Below, piece by piece: positions 16,532 to 25,680 of a DNA stretch of 64,000 nt. The stretch's first letter is position 1, and each line of letters begins with the position of its first letter. The DNA is from Streptosporangium brasiliense (GTDB taxonomy: Bacteria; Actinomycetota; Actinomycetes; Streptosporangiales; Streptosporangiaceae), in NCBI RefSeq assembly GCF_030811595.1, contig NZ_JAUSRB010000002.1, forward strand, positions 7,936,001 through 8,000,000, written 5' to 3'. A program made the translations under genes and the position numbers. The notes under the pieces are model-generated. The model was not told where the DNA came from. It saw nothing but the letters and a program-made list of their open reading frames with translations, and ran no database searches.

Positions 16532-16708
16532 GCCCTCGGAACGGTCCCGGGAGGGCGGGCCAGCCCCCTGACCGCCCTACAACGACAAAAATCCTGAAAA
16601 AGGTATCGACCTGGACAGTTGTTTAGGGTGTTTTGTCCTCTTGGGACGTGCCGGGAGGGAACGGCCGGGAAAGAGCTAGGCGTATGACCTCAAATACGGG
16701 GGACGCCG

Positions 16709-18997
16709 ATGCGCGGCCGGGAGCCTGAGTGGGCGGCGATCCTCAAACTGCTGGGGACCGCCGCGGACACGACCGCGAACGTGGTGCTCGTGGAGGGCGA
16801 GCCCGGGATGGGCAAGAGCCTCCTGCTCGCCGAGGCGGCGACCGTCGCGGCCGCGCGGGGCACGGCGGTCGCGACCGGCCGGGCCGACGAGCTGGGACGG
16901 CTGACGCCGCTGGGACCGCTGTTGTCGGCCCTGGAGGAGTCACCGGCCCCCGTGGCCGTCACCAGGAGCGACTTCCCCGACGGGCCGGGCCTGCTGATGT
17001 GGCTGGCCGAGCGGGTGCGGGCCGCGCTGGAGAGACGGGCGAGGCCGGGACCGCTGCTGGTGACCCTGGACGACCTCCAGTGGGCCGACCCCGCCACGCT
17101 CATGGCCCTGCGGACGCTGCCGTCGCGGCTGGCCTCCCACCCGCTGGCGTGGCTGCTGGCCCGCCGTACCACCTCCGGCGGCGGCGACTCCGGCCTCCTG
17201 TTCGACCTGCTCGAACAGGAGGGGGCCACCCGGATCCTGCTGAGCCCGCTCGATGAGGAGACCGTGTCCGAGGTGGTCGCCGACACCCTGAACGCGGCCC
17301 CGGGAGAGGAGCTGGCGGAGCTGGCGGCGCAGGCGGGCGGGGACCCGTCCCTGCTGCTGGCGCTCCTCACCGGGCTGCGTGAGGAGAACGCCGTGCGGGT
17401 GGGCTCGGGCGTCGCCCTGCTGACCGGGACGGCGCTGCCCCGGCGCCTCCACGCCGCCGTCCGGCGGCGCCTGGACGAGGTGAGCGCCAGGACCAGGCAC
17501 CTGCTGGAGGCGACCGCGCTGCTCGGCCGCTCGTTCTCCCCGGGGTACGCGGCCGAGATGCTCGGCCAGCCGCCCGCCGCGCTGCTCCCCTCCCTGGAGG
17601 AGGCGCTCGCGGCCGGCGTGCTCGTGGTCGCCTCCGACAAGCTGGCCTTCCGGAACGAGCTGGTGTGGCGGTCGATCGTCGACACGGTGCCCGCGCCGGT
17701 ACGGCAGGCGCTGCGCCAGCAGATCGGGCAGGGCCCGCCGGCCCGTCGGCTCCCCCGGCACCAGCGCGCCGACGGCGCGGCCGCCGACACCCTCGTGCTG
17801 CTGTCCCTGCTCGCCTGGGACGAGGGCAGGCTCGCGCGCGGCCTGGAGCTGGCCCGCGAGGCCGTGGAGCTGCCCGGCAGCGGGCGCCACCCGCAGCCGC
17901 GGGCCGTCCTGACGACGATGCTGACCGACCTCTGGCTGCTCGACGAGGCGGAGACGGTGCTGGCCGGCGCCGTGGAGGAGGCCGCCGGGCAGCCCGAGTG
18001 GGCCGCCGAGATACCCGTCCTCCGCGCCCGCCTCGACCTCGCCGCCGGCCGGCTGGGCAGCGCGATCGAACAGGCCGAGGCCGGGCTGACCGCCGCCGGC
18101 AGCCTGGGCGTGCCGGTCCTCGTCTCCTCGGCCCTGTCGGTGCTCGGCACCGCCTCACTGCGGGCGGGCGACCTTCCCCGGGCGGTCAGGTATCTGGAGA
18201 GCGACCTGGCCAGGGGGGTGCGGGACGCGCCGCCGTACGCGCGGCTGCGCTCGGAGCTGACGGCCGGGCGGATCAGCGAGGCGCGCGGCGGCGCGGCGAG
18301 CGGGATGAGCTCGCTCAGCCAGGTCTACGACGCGCTGCCCAGGCACACCGGGGCGCTGACCAGCGACCCGACGGCGGCGGCGTGGCTGGTGCGGGTGGCG
18401 ATGGCGGTGCGGGACGAGCGCCGGGCCGACGCCGTGGTGGACGCGGCCGAGGGCATCGCCTGGCGCAACCCCCGCCTGCCCAACCCCTCGGTGGCCGCCG
18501 CCCACGCGCGCGGCGTGCGCGAGCGCGATCCGGACGCGTTGGTCCGCGCCATGACCGAGCACACCGACCCGTGGGCCAGGGCCTCGGCCGCGGAGGACCT
18601 CGGCGTGCTGCTCGGCGCCGACGCCGGCGCCCGCGACCTGGCCGTCTCCAGCCTCAACAGCGCGCTGCTGTGCTACGGGTCGGTGGACGCGATCCGCGAC
18701 GCGGCACGGGTGCGGGGCCGGCTGCGGGCGCTGGGCGAGCGGCGCCGCCACTGGGTCCGGACCGACCATCCCGTGTCGGGGTGGTCCAGCCTGACCGGCA
18801 CCGAACGCGCGGTCTGCGATCTCGTCGCCCAGGGGGTGACCAACCGCCAGGCGGCCGAGCAGATGTTCATCAGCGAGCACACCGTCGCCTTCCACCTGCG
18901 CCAGGTCTTCCGCAAGCTCGGCATCCGCTCGCGTGTCGAGCTGGCCCGGCTCGCCGTGCAGGAGAGCGTCCGCCCGGACCGCCGCGGCGCCTCCTGA
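16709..18997 (+). CDS. LuxR-family LAL-type ATPase regulator
   Basis: A 762-residue large ATP-binding LuxR regulator. The N-terminal AAA/NB domain has Walker A EGEPGMGKS (~30-38) and Walker B LLVTLDDLQWADPAT (~112-126). A long helical middle follows (VRRRLDEVSARTRHLLEATALLG and TPR-like repeats). The LuxR helix-turn-helix is at the C-terminus, LTGTERAVCDLVAQGVTNRQ and SEHTVAFHLRQVFRKL (~695-745). It is usually a transcriptional activator, often of secondary metabolism or carbon use, at RNA polymerase promoters. GGGGGACG precedes the ATG. It is monocistronic, and its 3' end lies in a repeat-rich stretch shared with the convergent flavoprotein gene. Confidence 0.9.
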   Translation: MRGREPEWAAILKLLGTAADTTANVVLVEGEPGMGKSLLLAEAATVAAARGTAVATGRADELGRLTPLGPLLSALEESPAPVAVTRSDFPDGPGLLMWLAERVRAALERRARPGPLLVTLDDLQWADPATLMALRTLPSRLASHPLAWLLARRTTSGGGDSGLLFDLLEQEGATRILLSPLDEETVSEVVADTLNAAPGEELAELAAQAGGDPSLLLALLTGLREENAVRVGSGVALLTGTALPRRLHAAVRRRLDEVSARTRHLLEATALLGRSFSPGYAAEMLGQPPAALLPSLEEALAAGVLVVASDKLAFRNELVWRSIVDTVPAPVRQALRQQIGQGPPARRLPRHQRADGAAADTLVLLSLLAWDEGRLARGLELAREAVELPGSGRHPQPRAVLTTMLTDLWLLDEAETVLAGAVEEAAGQPEWAAEIPVLRARLDLAAGRLGSAIEQAEAGLTAAGSLGVPVLVSSALSVLGTASLRAGDLPRAVRYLESDLARGVRDAPPYARLRSELTAGRISEARGGAASGMSSLSQVYDALPRHTGALTSDPTAAAWLVRVAMAVRDERRADAVVDAAEGIAWRNPRLPNPSVAAAHARGVRERDPDALVRAMTEHTDPWARASAAEDLGVLLGADAGARDLAVSSLNSALLCYGSVDAIRDAARVRGRLRALGERRRHWVRTDHPVSGWSSLTGTERAVCDLVAQGVTNRQAAEQMFISEHTVAFHLRQVFRKLGIRSRVELARLAVQESVRPDRRGAS

Positions 18998-19134
18998 CCG
19001 AGCCTCCGCCCGGACCCGCCCGGACCGCAGGGGCGGCCTCCTGAACGCCCCCCGGACCGCAGGCGGGTGCTCAGCATTCGCCCGGATCACCGGGACGCCT
19101 CCTGGACGCCCGCCCGGACCGCGGGCGCCTCCTG
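18971..19134. repeat. Degenerate repeat over two convergent gene ends
   Basis: Four imperfect copies of a ~25-base unit, CGCCCGGACCGC then about 5 variable bases then GCCTCCTG, begin at 18971, 19017, 19079 and 19111. The first encodes the last residues of the LuxR protein, and the last two encode the C-terminus of the TrxR-like protein on the other strand. They look like local duplications rather than a mobile element. Confidence 0.6.
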
Positions 19135-20733
19135 CCGGGCGAAGTGCTCGTGCACCAGCCGGACCGCCATGGAGCCCTCGCCCACCGCCGAGGCCACCCG
19201 CTTGACCGAGCGGCTCCTGACGTCGCCCACCGCGAAGACGCCCGGCAGGCTGGTCTCCAGGGGCAGGCCGTCGTCGAAGCCGGTGAGGACGAATCCCCTG
19301 TCGTCGAGGGCGATCTCGGGGGCGAGCCAGGTCGTGCAGGGGTCGGCCCCGATGAACACGAACATGGCCCGGGTGTCGATGCGCAGCCGCTCCCCGGTGC
19401 GGGTGTCCTCGGCGACGACGGCCTCCAGGACGTGGGGACCGGCCAGCTCGCGCACCTCGGTGCGGAGCATCACCTCCACCTTGGGATTGTTCTCGATCCG
19501 GTCGATGAGATAGCGCGACATGTCCTGGGCGAGGTCGTCCGCGCGGACGAGCAGGCGGACCGAGCCGGCGTGCCCGGCCAGGAAGATCGTCGCCTGCCCC
19601 GCCGAGTTGCCTCCGCCCACGACCACGACCGGCTCCCCCCGGCAGAACGCGACCTCGGCCAGGGTCGCGGCGTAGTAGACGCCGTTGCCCTCGAAGTCCT
19701 CCAGCCGTGGCACCCCGAGCTTGCGGTAGCGCGCTCCGGTGGCGATGACGATCGTGCGGCCCTCGACCGGCGGCTCGTCGCGCAGCCCCACGGTGTAGTG
19801 CCCGTCCCGCCGCTTGAGCGAGGTGGCCTCGGCGGGCACGCCGAGGTGCGCGCCGAACTTCTTGGCCTGGATGACGGCGCGCTCGGCGAGTTCGCCGCCG
19901 GAGATCCCCGTGGGGAAGCCGAGATAGTTCTCGATGCACGACGAGGTGCCCGCCTGGCCGCCGGCGGCGACCGCGTCGAGCACCACCGTGCGCAGTCCCT
20001 CCGACGCTCCGTACACCGCGGCGGCCAGGCCCGCGGGACCCGCTCCCACGACGACGAGGTCGAAGACGTCCTTCGGCGCCGACGGCACCGGCAGGCCGAT
20101 CTCGCGGGCCAGCTCGGCGTTGCCGGGATTGCGCAGGACCTGCGTCCCGCCCAGGATCACCACGGGCGTCTCGTCCGGCGCTATGCCGAGATTGCGCACC
20201 AGCGCCTCGGCCTCCTCGTCCTCCTCCAGGTCGATCCACCGGTGCGGCAGCCGGTTGCGGGCGGCGAACTCCCGCAGCCGCCGGGTGTCCGGCGAGTAGC
20301 GGGAGCCGATGATCCTCAGGCCCGCCCCGCTGCTGATGAGCAGCGAGCGGCGGATCAGGAAGGCCCGCAGGATCAGGTTCCCCAGTTCCGGATCGTGGGC
20401 GACGATCTGGAGCAGGCGCCGGGTGGGGATCGCCAGGATCTCGCCCGCCTCGCAGACGACCGACGTCGTGAACGCCTTCTGGCCGACAAGCAGCCCGAGC
20501 TCGCCGAGGAAGCGGCCCGGCCCGTGGACCCGCACCACCCGTTCGTCCTGGATGACGGCCGCCTTGCCCGCCAGGACGACGAAGAGGTTTGGGCAGTCCT
20601 CGCCCTCGCGGAACAGGACGTCGCCTGGCCGGGTGGGCCACCGGACCCCGTGGGGTGCCAGCCTCGCGGTCTGCTCGTCGCTCAGCCGGGGGAAGGCCCC
20701 GTGGTGGTCGGGGGTCTCGGCGAAGGCGTCCAT
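19087..20733 (-). CDS. Cyclic-nucleotide-binding / glutaredoxin-like / thioredoxin-reductase-like flavoprotein
   Basis: A 548-residue three-part protein. Residues ~20-140 are a cNMP-binding/CRP beta-roll (PGDVLFREGEDCPNLFVVLAGKAAV, GRFLGELGLL). Residues ~145-225 are a glutaredoxin-like fold without active cysteines (ETPVVILGGTQVLRNPG). Residues ~230-535 are a TrxR-like FAD/NADPH module (VVVGAGPAGLAAAVYGA, VVVVGGGNSAGQATIFLAG, GVFAVGDVR). The CxxC that TrxR carries just before the NADPH glycine loop is replaced by AATLAEVAFC, so direct dithiol reduction of thioredoxin in the usual way is unlikely. It starts 1 base after the stop of the thioredoxin gene, as the last gene of the chaperone operon. 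Confidence 0.88.
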   Translation of the reverse strand: MDAFAETPDHHGAFPRLSDEQTARLAPHGVRWPTRPGDVLFREGEDCPNLFVVLAGKAAVIQDERVVRVHGPGRFLGELGLLVGQKAFTTSVVCEAGEILAIPTRRLLQIVAHDPELGNLILRAFLIRRSLLISSGAGLRIIGSRYSPDTRRLREFAARNRLPHRWIDLEEDEEAEALVRNLGIAPDETPVVILGGTQVLRNPGNAELAREIGLPVPSAPKDVFDLVVVGAGPAGLAAAVYGASEGLRTVVLDAVAAGGQAGTSSCIENYLGFPTGISGGELAERAVIQAKKFGAHLGVPAEATSLKRRDGHYTVGLRDEPPVEGRTIVIATGARYRKLGVPRLEDFEGNGVYYAATLAEVAFCRGEPVVVVGGGNSAGQATIFLAGHAGSVRLLVRADDLAQDMSRYLIDRIENNPKVEVMLRTEVRELAGPHVLEAVVAEDTRTGERLRIDTRAMFVFIGADPCTTWLAPEIALDDRGFVLTGFDDGLPLETSLPGVFAVGDVRSRSVKRVASAVGEGSMAVRLVHEHFARQEAPAVRAGVQEASR

Positions 20734-20734
20734 C

Positions 20735-21181
20735 TCAGCCGCCCTCCCGTCCCGCCGTCGCGATCGCCCCGTCCACCCAGGTGCGCAGCTCGGCGGCCGG
20801 AGCGGCGCCCGCCCGCTCGGCCACGACCCGCCCGCCGCTCATCACCATCAGGTAGGGGATGTTGCGGACGGTGAAGCGCTCGGCGAGCTTGGGCGAGCGG
20901 TCCACGTCGACTTTGACGAGTTTCACCGTGCCCGCGAGGTCCTCGGCGACCCGGTCGAGCGCCGGGCTGACCATCCGGCAGGGCCCGCACCACGCCGCCC
21001 AGAAGTCCACGATCACCGGGACCGGCGAGCCCTCGGCCACCTCGGCGAAGTCGTCGTCGCCGGCCTCGGCCAGCCACGGCAGTGGCCGGTGGCACCTGCC
21101 GCAGCGCGGAGCGCTCGGCGCGGCCGCTGGGACCCTGTTCTTCTGCCCGCAGTTCTTACATTGCACGATATTTGATGACAT
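20735..21181 (-). CDS. trxC: Thioredoxin with N-terminal zinc ribbon (Trx2/TrxC type)
   Basis: A 148-residue thioredoxin. The N-terminal ~35 residues are a rubredoxin-like zinc ribbon (CKNCG and CGRCHRPL). The thioredoxin fold follows, with active site FWAAWCGPCRMVSP and the cis-Pro segment VRNIPYLMVM. TrxC-type thioredoxins are oxidative-stress-induced, and zinc release can activate them. It sits between clpB and the TrxR-like flavoprotein in one operon (12- and 1-base gaps), linking protein unfolding and disulfide stress. Symbol by domain layout, not by proven orthology. Confidence 0.9.
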   Translation of the reverse strand: MSSNIVQCKNCGQKNRVPAAAPSAPRCGRCHRPLPWLAEAGDDDFAEVAEGSPVPVIVDFWAAWCGPCRMVSPALDRVAEDLAGTVKLVKVDVDRSPKLAERFTVRNIPYLMVMSGGRVVAERAGAAPAAELRTWVDGAIATAGREGG

Positions 21182-21193
21182 GCCCGCTTCTCC

Positions 21194-23800
21194 TCACTCG
21201 TAGGTGACGACGAGCTCGCCCTCGGCCAGTCCGACCCGGACCACGGCGCCGTCGTGCACGTCACCGGTGAGCAGCGCACGGCCGATGCGGGTCTCGACCT
21301 CCCTGGCGATGAAGCGGCGCAGCGGGCGCGCGCCGTACACCGGGTCGTATCCCCGCTCGGCGATGTACCGGCGCGCCGCTTCGGAGACCTCCAGCCGTAT
21401 CCCCCGCTCGGCGAGCCGCACCCGCAGCTCGCCGAACATCAGCTCGACGATGTGCTCGATCTCCTGAGGGGTGAGCGGCTTGAAGATCACGATGTCGTCG
21501 ACGCGGTTGAGGAACTCCGGCCGGAAGTGCGAGCGCAGCTCCGCCATGACCTGCTCCTGCGCGTCGTGCTTGATCTCCCCGCTCGACGTGACGCCTTCGA
21601 GCAGGTAGATCGAGCCGAGGTTGGAGGTCATGATCAGCACGGTGTTGCGGAAGTCGACGGTCCGGCCCTGGGCGTCGGTGAGCCGGCCGTCGTCCAGGAC
21701 CTGCAGCAGCGTGTTGAAGACGTCGGGGTGCGCCTTCTCCACCTCGTCGAAGAGCACCACCGAGTACGGCTTGCGCCGTACGGCCTCGGTGAGCTGGCCG
21801 CCCTCGTCGTAGCCGACGTAGCCGGGAGGGGCGCCGACGAGACGGCTGACCGTGTGACGCTCCTGGTACTCGCTCATGTCGATGCGGATCATGTTGTCCT
21901 CGGTGTCGAACAGCGCCGCCGCGAGTGCCTTGGCCAGTTCGGTCTTGCCCACGCCGGTCGGCCCGAGGAAGATGAACGACCCGATCGGACGGCGCGGGTC
22001 CTTGATGCCGGAGCGGGCCCTGATGACGGCGTCGGCCACCAGCCGCACCGCCTCGTCCTGGCCGATCACCCGCTCGTGCAGGATCTTGTCCAGATGCAGG
22101 AGCTTCTCCCGCTCCCCCTCCTGCAGGCGACTCACCGGGATGCCCGTCCACCTGGAGACGATCATCGCGATCTCGTCCTCGGTCACGACCTCGCGCAGCA
22201 GCCGCCCGGCGCTCTGCTTGCTGCGCAGGCGTTCCTCCTCGGCACGCAGTCGCCGTTCGAGCTCGGGCAGCTTGCCGTGCCGCAGCTCGGCGGCGCGGTT
22301 GAGGTCGTAGTCGCGCTCGGCGCGCTCGGTCTCGGTACGCACCCGCTCGATCTCCTCGCGCAGGGCCTGGACGCTGCGCAGCACCTGCCGCTCGGCCTCC
22401 CACTGCGCCCGCATGGCGTCGGCCTCGGCCCGCAGGTCGGCGAGTTCCTTGCGCAGCTCCTCCAGGCGGGCCCTGCTCGCCTGGTCCTCCTCCTTGGCCA
22501 GCGCGGCCTCCTCGATCTCCAGCCGCATCACCCTGCGGGTGAGCTCGTCGAGCTCGGCGGGCATCGAGTCGATCTCGGTGCGGAGCATCGCGCAGGCCTC
22601 GTCCACCAGGTCGATGGCCTTGTCCGGCAGGAAGCGGTCGGAGATGTAGCGGTGGCTCAGCACGACGGCGGCCACCAGCGCCGCGTCCTGGATCGTCACC
22701 CCGTGGAAGACCTCCAGCCGCTCACGCAGGCCGCGCAGGATCGAGATGGCGTCCTCGACCGAGGGCTCGTCGACCATCACGGGCTGGAAGCGGCGCTCCA
22801 GGGCGGCGTCCTTCTCGATGTGCTTGCGGTACTCCTCCAGGGTCGTGGCCCCGATCATGTGCAGCTCGCCGCGGGCCAGCATGGGCTTGAGCATGTTGCC
22901 CGCGTCCATGGCGCCCTCGGCCGCGCCCGCGCCCACGACCGTGTGCAGCTCGTCGACGAACAGCAGGATCCGCCCCTCGGCGGCCACGACCTCGTTGAGC
23001 ACCGCCTTGAGGCGCTCCTCGAACTCGCCCCGGTACTTCGCGCCGGCCACGAGGGCGCCCATGTCGAGGCTGAAGATCGTCTTGTCCCTCAGCCCCTCGG
23101 GCACGTCACCGTTGCTGATCCGCTGGGCGAGGCCCTCGACGATGGCGGTCTTGCCGACTCCGGGGTCGCCGACCAGGACCGGGTTGTTCTTGGTCTTGCG
23201 CGACAGGATCTGGATGACGCGGCGGATCTCGCTGTCGCGTCCGACGACCGGGTCGAGCTTGCCCGCGGCGGCGTCGGCGACCAGGTCCCGGCCGTACTTC
23301 GCCAGCGCCTCGTAGGCGACCTCGGGCATCGCCGAGGTGACCCGCTGGTGGCCGCGGACCGCGGTGAGCGCCTGGAGGAAGGCGTCCCTGCTTAGCCCCT
23401 GCTGGTGGAGCAGCCGTCCGGCGGAGCTCTCGCTGCCCTCCTCCAGCAGGGCGACGAGCAGGTGTTCCACCGAGACGTACTCGTCCTTGAGCCGGCCGGC
23501 CTCCCGCTTGGCCGCCTCCAGCAGGCGTGACAGGCGCTGGGTCACCCGGACCTGGCCGGGATCGACCCCGGGGCCGCCGACCCGGGGGCGGCGCCTCAGC
23601 TCGGCCTCCAGGTCGGCGACGAGCCGCTCCACGTCGACGTCGGACCTGAGGAGCAGACGAGGTATCAGGCCGTCCGGCTGATCCAGCAGCGCCAGCAGCA
23701 GGTGCTCCCCGTCGACGTCGGTGTGCCCGAAACGGAGCGCCTTGGTCTGCGCGTCGTGCAGCGCCTCCTGCGACTTCTGCGTCAGCTCGTTCACGTCCAC
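21194..23800 (-). CDS. clpB: ATP-dependent disaggregase ClpB
   Basis: An 868-residue AAA+ chaperone. It has a Clp-N repeat domain (~1-150), NBD1 with GDPGVGKT and LLFVDELHTVVGAG, a coiled-coil M-domain (~400-530, rich in Glu/Arg/Leu), NBD2 with GPTGVGKTELAKALA and LFDEVEKAHPDVF, and the C-terminal D2-small region YGARPLRRFI. ClpB with DnaK/J/E pulls polypeptides out of aggregates. The GTG start at 23800 has AGGAGG 6 bases upstream and overlaps the end of the cbpM-like gene by 10 bases. The extra open frame upstream belongs to that gene's region. Confidence 0.95.
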   Translation of the reverse strand: MDVNELTQKSQEALHDAQTKALRFGHTDVDGEHLLLALLDQPDGLIPRLLLRSDVDVERLVADLEAELRRRPRVGGPGVDPGQVRVTQRLSRLLEAAKREAGRLKDEYVSVEHLLVALLEEGSESSAGRLLHQQGLSRDAFLQALTAVRGHQRVTSAMPEVAYEALAKYGRDLVADAAAGKLDPVVGRDSEIRRVIQILSRKTKNNPVLVGDPGVGKTAIVEGLAQRISNGDVPEGLRDKTIFSLDMGALVAGAKYRGEFEERLKAVLNEVVAAEGRILLFVDELHTVVGAGAAEGAMDAGNMLKPMLARGELHMIGATTLEEYRKHIEKDAALERRFQPVMVDEPSVEDAISILRGLRERLEVFHGVTIQDAALVAAVVLSHRYISDRFLPDKAIDLVDEACAMLRTEIDSMPAELDELTRRVMRLEIEEAALAKEEDQASRARLEELRKELADLRAEADAMRAQWEAERQVLRSVQALREEIERVRTETERAERDYDLNRAAELRHGKLPELERRLRAEEERLRSKQSAGRLLREVVTEDEIAMIVSRWTGIPVSRLQEGEREKLLHLDKILHERVIGQDEAVRLVADAVIRARSGIKDPRRPIGSFIFLGPTGVGKTELAKALAAALFDTEDNMIRIDMSEYQERHTVSRLVGAPPGYVGYDEGGQLTEAVRRKPYSVVLFDEVEKAHPDVFNTLLQVLDDGRLTDAQGRTVDFRNTVLIMTSNLGSIYLLEGVTSSGEIKHDAQEQVMAELRSHFRPEFLNRVDDIVIFKPLTPQEIEHIVELMFGELRVRLAERGIRLEVSEAARRYIAERGYDPVYGARPLRRFIAREVETRIGRALLTGDVHDGAVVRVGLAEGELVVTYE

Positions 23801-24111
23801 TGCGGTCCTCCTGTAGTGCCTGTAGTGCCGGGACGGCTGCGCTGGGCCGCCTCCAGTTCCGCGATCCGGTCGAGCAGGTCCACCACGAGGCCGAGCGCGG
23901 CGTAGTTGAGCGCGAAACCGGCGCGCAGGCGCTGGATCCGGGCCATGGCGTACACCTGGGACAGCGGGAACCACAGGGCCCCGGCCGCGTCGCGCTGCGC
24001 GTCGAGCACGCCGAGGGTGACGAGACGGCGCACCAGGTCCGGGTGGGTCCCGGTGGCCCAGGCGAACGCCTCCAGGTCCAGGCGCCGGGGTCGGGTCAGT
24101 GCGTAACTCAT
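23791..24111 (-). CDS. CbpM-like / MerR-type chaperone modulator
   Basis: A 106-residue protein. The pattern THPDLVRRLVTLGVLD, then LWFPLSQVYAMARIQRLRAGFALNYAALGLVVDLLDRIAELE, matches CbpM, which binds the J-domain of CbpA and restrains it. It also resembles a short MerR/HspR protein, but the wing and DNA-contact residues typical of HspR are not evident. The ATG at 24111 has GGAGG 5 bases upstream. Its place directly after the cbpA-type dnaJ gene supports the CbpM reading; the alternative is an HspR-like autoregulator. Confidence 0.7.
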   Translation of the reverse strand: MSYALTRPRRLDLEAFAWATGTHPDLVRRLVTLGVLDAQRDAAGALWFPLSQVYAMARIQRLRAGFALNYAALGLVVDLLDRIAELEAAQRSRPGTTGTTGGPQWT

Positions 24112-24205
24112 CGCCGCCTCCACGGAACGGGCCGCCGGGACCTCACGGACGGCCGGGCCGGCACCGCCTCCGGAGCCGGCCGCCGGGACCTCGCCGGCGG
24201 GCGGG

Positions 24206-25162
24206 TCATCGTCCTCTCCTGGGATCGAACTCCGAGGCCGCGGCGAGCTGCTCGAACAGCCTCCGCTCCTGCTCCGACAGGGTGGGCGGGACCATGATCC
24301 GCACCTCGGCGAACAGATCACCCGGCGTGCCTCTCGGGTTCGGCATCCCCCGGCCGCGCAGCCGCAGCCGCCGGCCGCTGGAGGTCCCGGCGGGCACCTT
24401 GACCTTGGCCTCGCCGCCCGGGGTGTCGACGGCGACGGACGCGCCGAGCGCCGCCTCCCACGAGCTGACCGGGAGGTGGACGTGGATGTCGCGCCCCTCG
24501 ACCCGGTAGCGGCGGTGCGGCGCGATCCTGACGATCAGGTAGAGGTCTCCGGCGGCGGCCCCGTCACTGCCCCGGCCCCCCTGTCCCGCCAGGCGGATGC
24601 GCTGCCCGTCGGTCACCCCCGCCGGCATGTTGACCTCGATCCGGCGGCCGCCCACGGTGATCGAGCGGCGTCCGCCCCGGTACGCCTCCTCCACGGTCAG
24701 CTCGATCTCGGCCTCCTGGTCGGCACCAGGGATCGGTCCCCAGCCCCGGCCCGCCCGGCCGGCCCGGCCGCCGAACAGCCCCTCCAGGAGCTCCTCGAAG
24801 TCGGCGCCCTCCCCGAAGCCCGCCGGTCCACCCGGACCAGCCCCGGCTCCCGCCCTGGCCCCGGACCCGGCCCGCCTGCCCCGCCCGGCCCTGGCACGGG
24901 CCCAGGTCTCCGGGTCCACGTCCTCGGGCACCTGGCGGAAGTCCGCTCCGAACGCGTCGTAGCGGCGGCGCGTCCCGGGGTCGGACAGGACGCTGTAGGC
25001 CTCCGAGATCTCCTTGAAGCGGTCTTCGGCGCCCGGGTCCTTGTTGATGTCGGGGTGGTAGGCCCGCGCGAGTTTGCGGTAGGCGCTCTGGACCTCCTCC
25101 TGGCCGGCGCCTCTCGGCACCCCGAGGATCTCGTAGAAGTCGCGGGGCGGGGCGGCCATCAT
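24206..25162 (-). CDS. DnaJ-family co-chaperone, CbpA type (no zinc finger)
   Basis: A 318-residue protein. The J-domain (residues ~6-72) contains YHPDIN with the HPD needed to stimulate DnaK ATPase. A Gly/Ala/Arg-rich linker (~80-130) follows, then two C-terminal substrate-binding barrels (ITVGGRRIEVNMPAGVTDGQRIRL, then VKVPAGTSSGRRLRLRGRGMPNP). The four CxxCxGxG zinc repeats of DnaJ proper are missing, making it a class II protein like CbpA. The start overlaps the grpE stop (ATGA). Confidence 0.92.
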   Translation of the reverse strand: MMAAPPRDFYEILGVPRGAGQEEVQSAYRKLARAYHPDINKDPGAEDRFKEISEAYSVLSDPGTRRRYDAFGADFRQVPEDVDPETWARARAGRGRRAGSGARAGAGAGPGGPAGFGEGADFEELLEGLFGGRAGRAGRGWGPIPGADQEAEIELTVEEAYRGGRRSITVGGRRIEVNMPAGVTDGQRIRLAGQGGRGSDGAAAGDLYLIVRIAPHRRYRVEGRDIHVHLPVSSWEAALGASVAVDTPGGEAKVKVPAGTSSGRRLRLRGRGMPNPRGTPGDLFAEVRIMVPPTLSEQERRLFEQLAAASEFDPRRGR

Positions 25163-25680
25163 TCCCCCTTGGCCACCACGACCAGTGCGGGCCGCAGCTG
25201 CCGCTCACCGTCTCCGTAGGCAGGCCGTACCACGTGCAGGACCGTCCCCTCGGGCACGTCCTCCTGCGCGAGCGTGGCCACCACCTCGTGCCGCGCCGGG
25301 TCGAACACCGTCCCGGCGTCGTCCCGGCGCGGGAAGCCCAGGCGGGCGAGCACCTCCAGCGCCTGGTCCCGGATCACCTGCAGCCCCTCGACGATGGAGG
25401 CCGGATCGCTCTCGGCGTGCTCCAGCGCGCGTTCCAGGTTGTCCAGCACGGGCAGCCACTCGGCGGCCGCCCGCGCCCGCTCCTCGGCCCCCACCCGCCC
25501 GGTGTCCCGGATGACCCGCTTGCGCAGGTTGTCGAGGTCGGCCAGGGCGCGCCGCCACCTGCCCTCCAGCTCCTCGTTCTGCCGCTGGAGCCCGGCGGCG
25601 CGGGCCTGGAGCTCCGCCACGTCCGGGGCGGCCTCGGCGCCCTCCCTGGGGACGTCCTCCGGTCCGGGCGCGTCACTCAT
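25159..25680 (-). CDS. grpE: Nucleotide exchange factor GrpE
   Basis: A 173-residue protein with an acidic N-terminus and a long coiled coil (VAELQARAAGLQRQNEELEGRWRRALADLDNLRKRV). The beta domain contains LPVLDNLERALEHAE and FDPARHEVVATLAQEDVPEGTVLHVVRPAYGDGERQLRPALVVV split over its conserved strands. It releases ADP from DnaK. Its ATG lies inside the end of dnaK (8-base overlap) and its stop overlaps the dnaJ start, giving tight coupling. Confidence 0.93.
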   Translation of the reverse strand: MSDAPGPEDVPREGAEAAPDVAELQARAAGLQRQNEELEGRWRRALADLDNLRKRVIRDTGRVGAEERARAAAEWLPVLDNLERALEHAESDPASIVEGLQVIRDQALEVLARLGFPRRDDAGTVFDPARHEVVATLAQEDVPEGTVLHVVRPAYGDGERQLRPALVVVAKGE

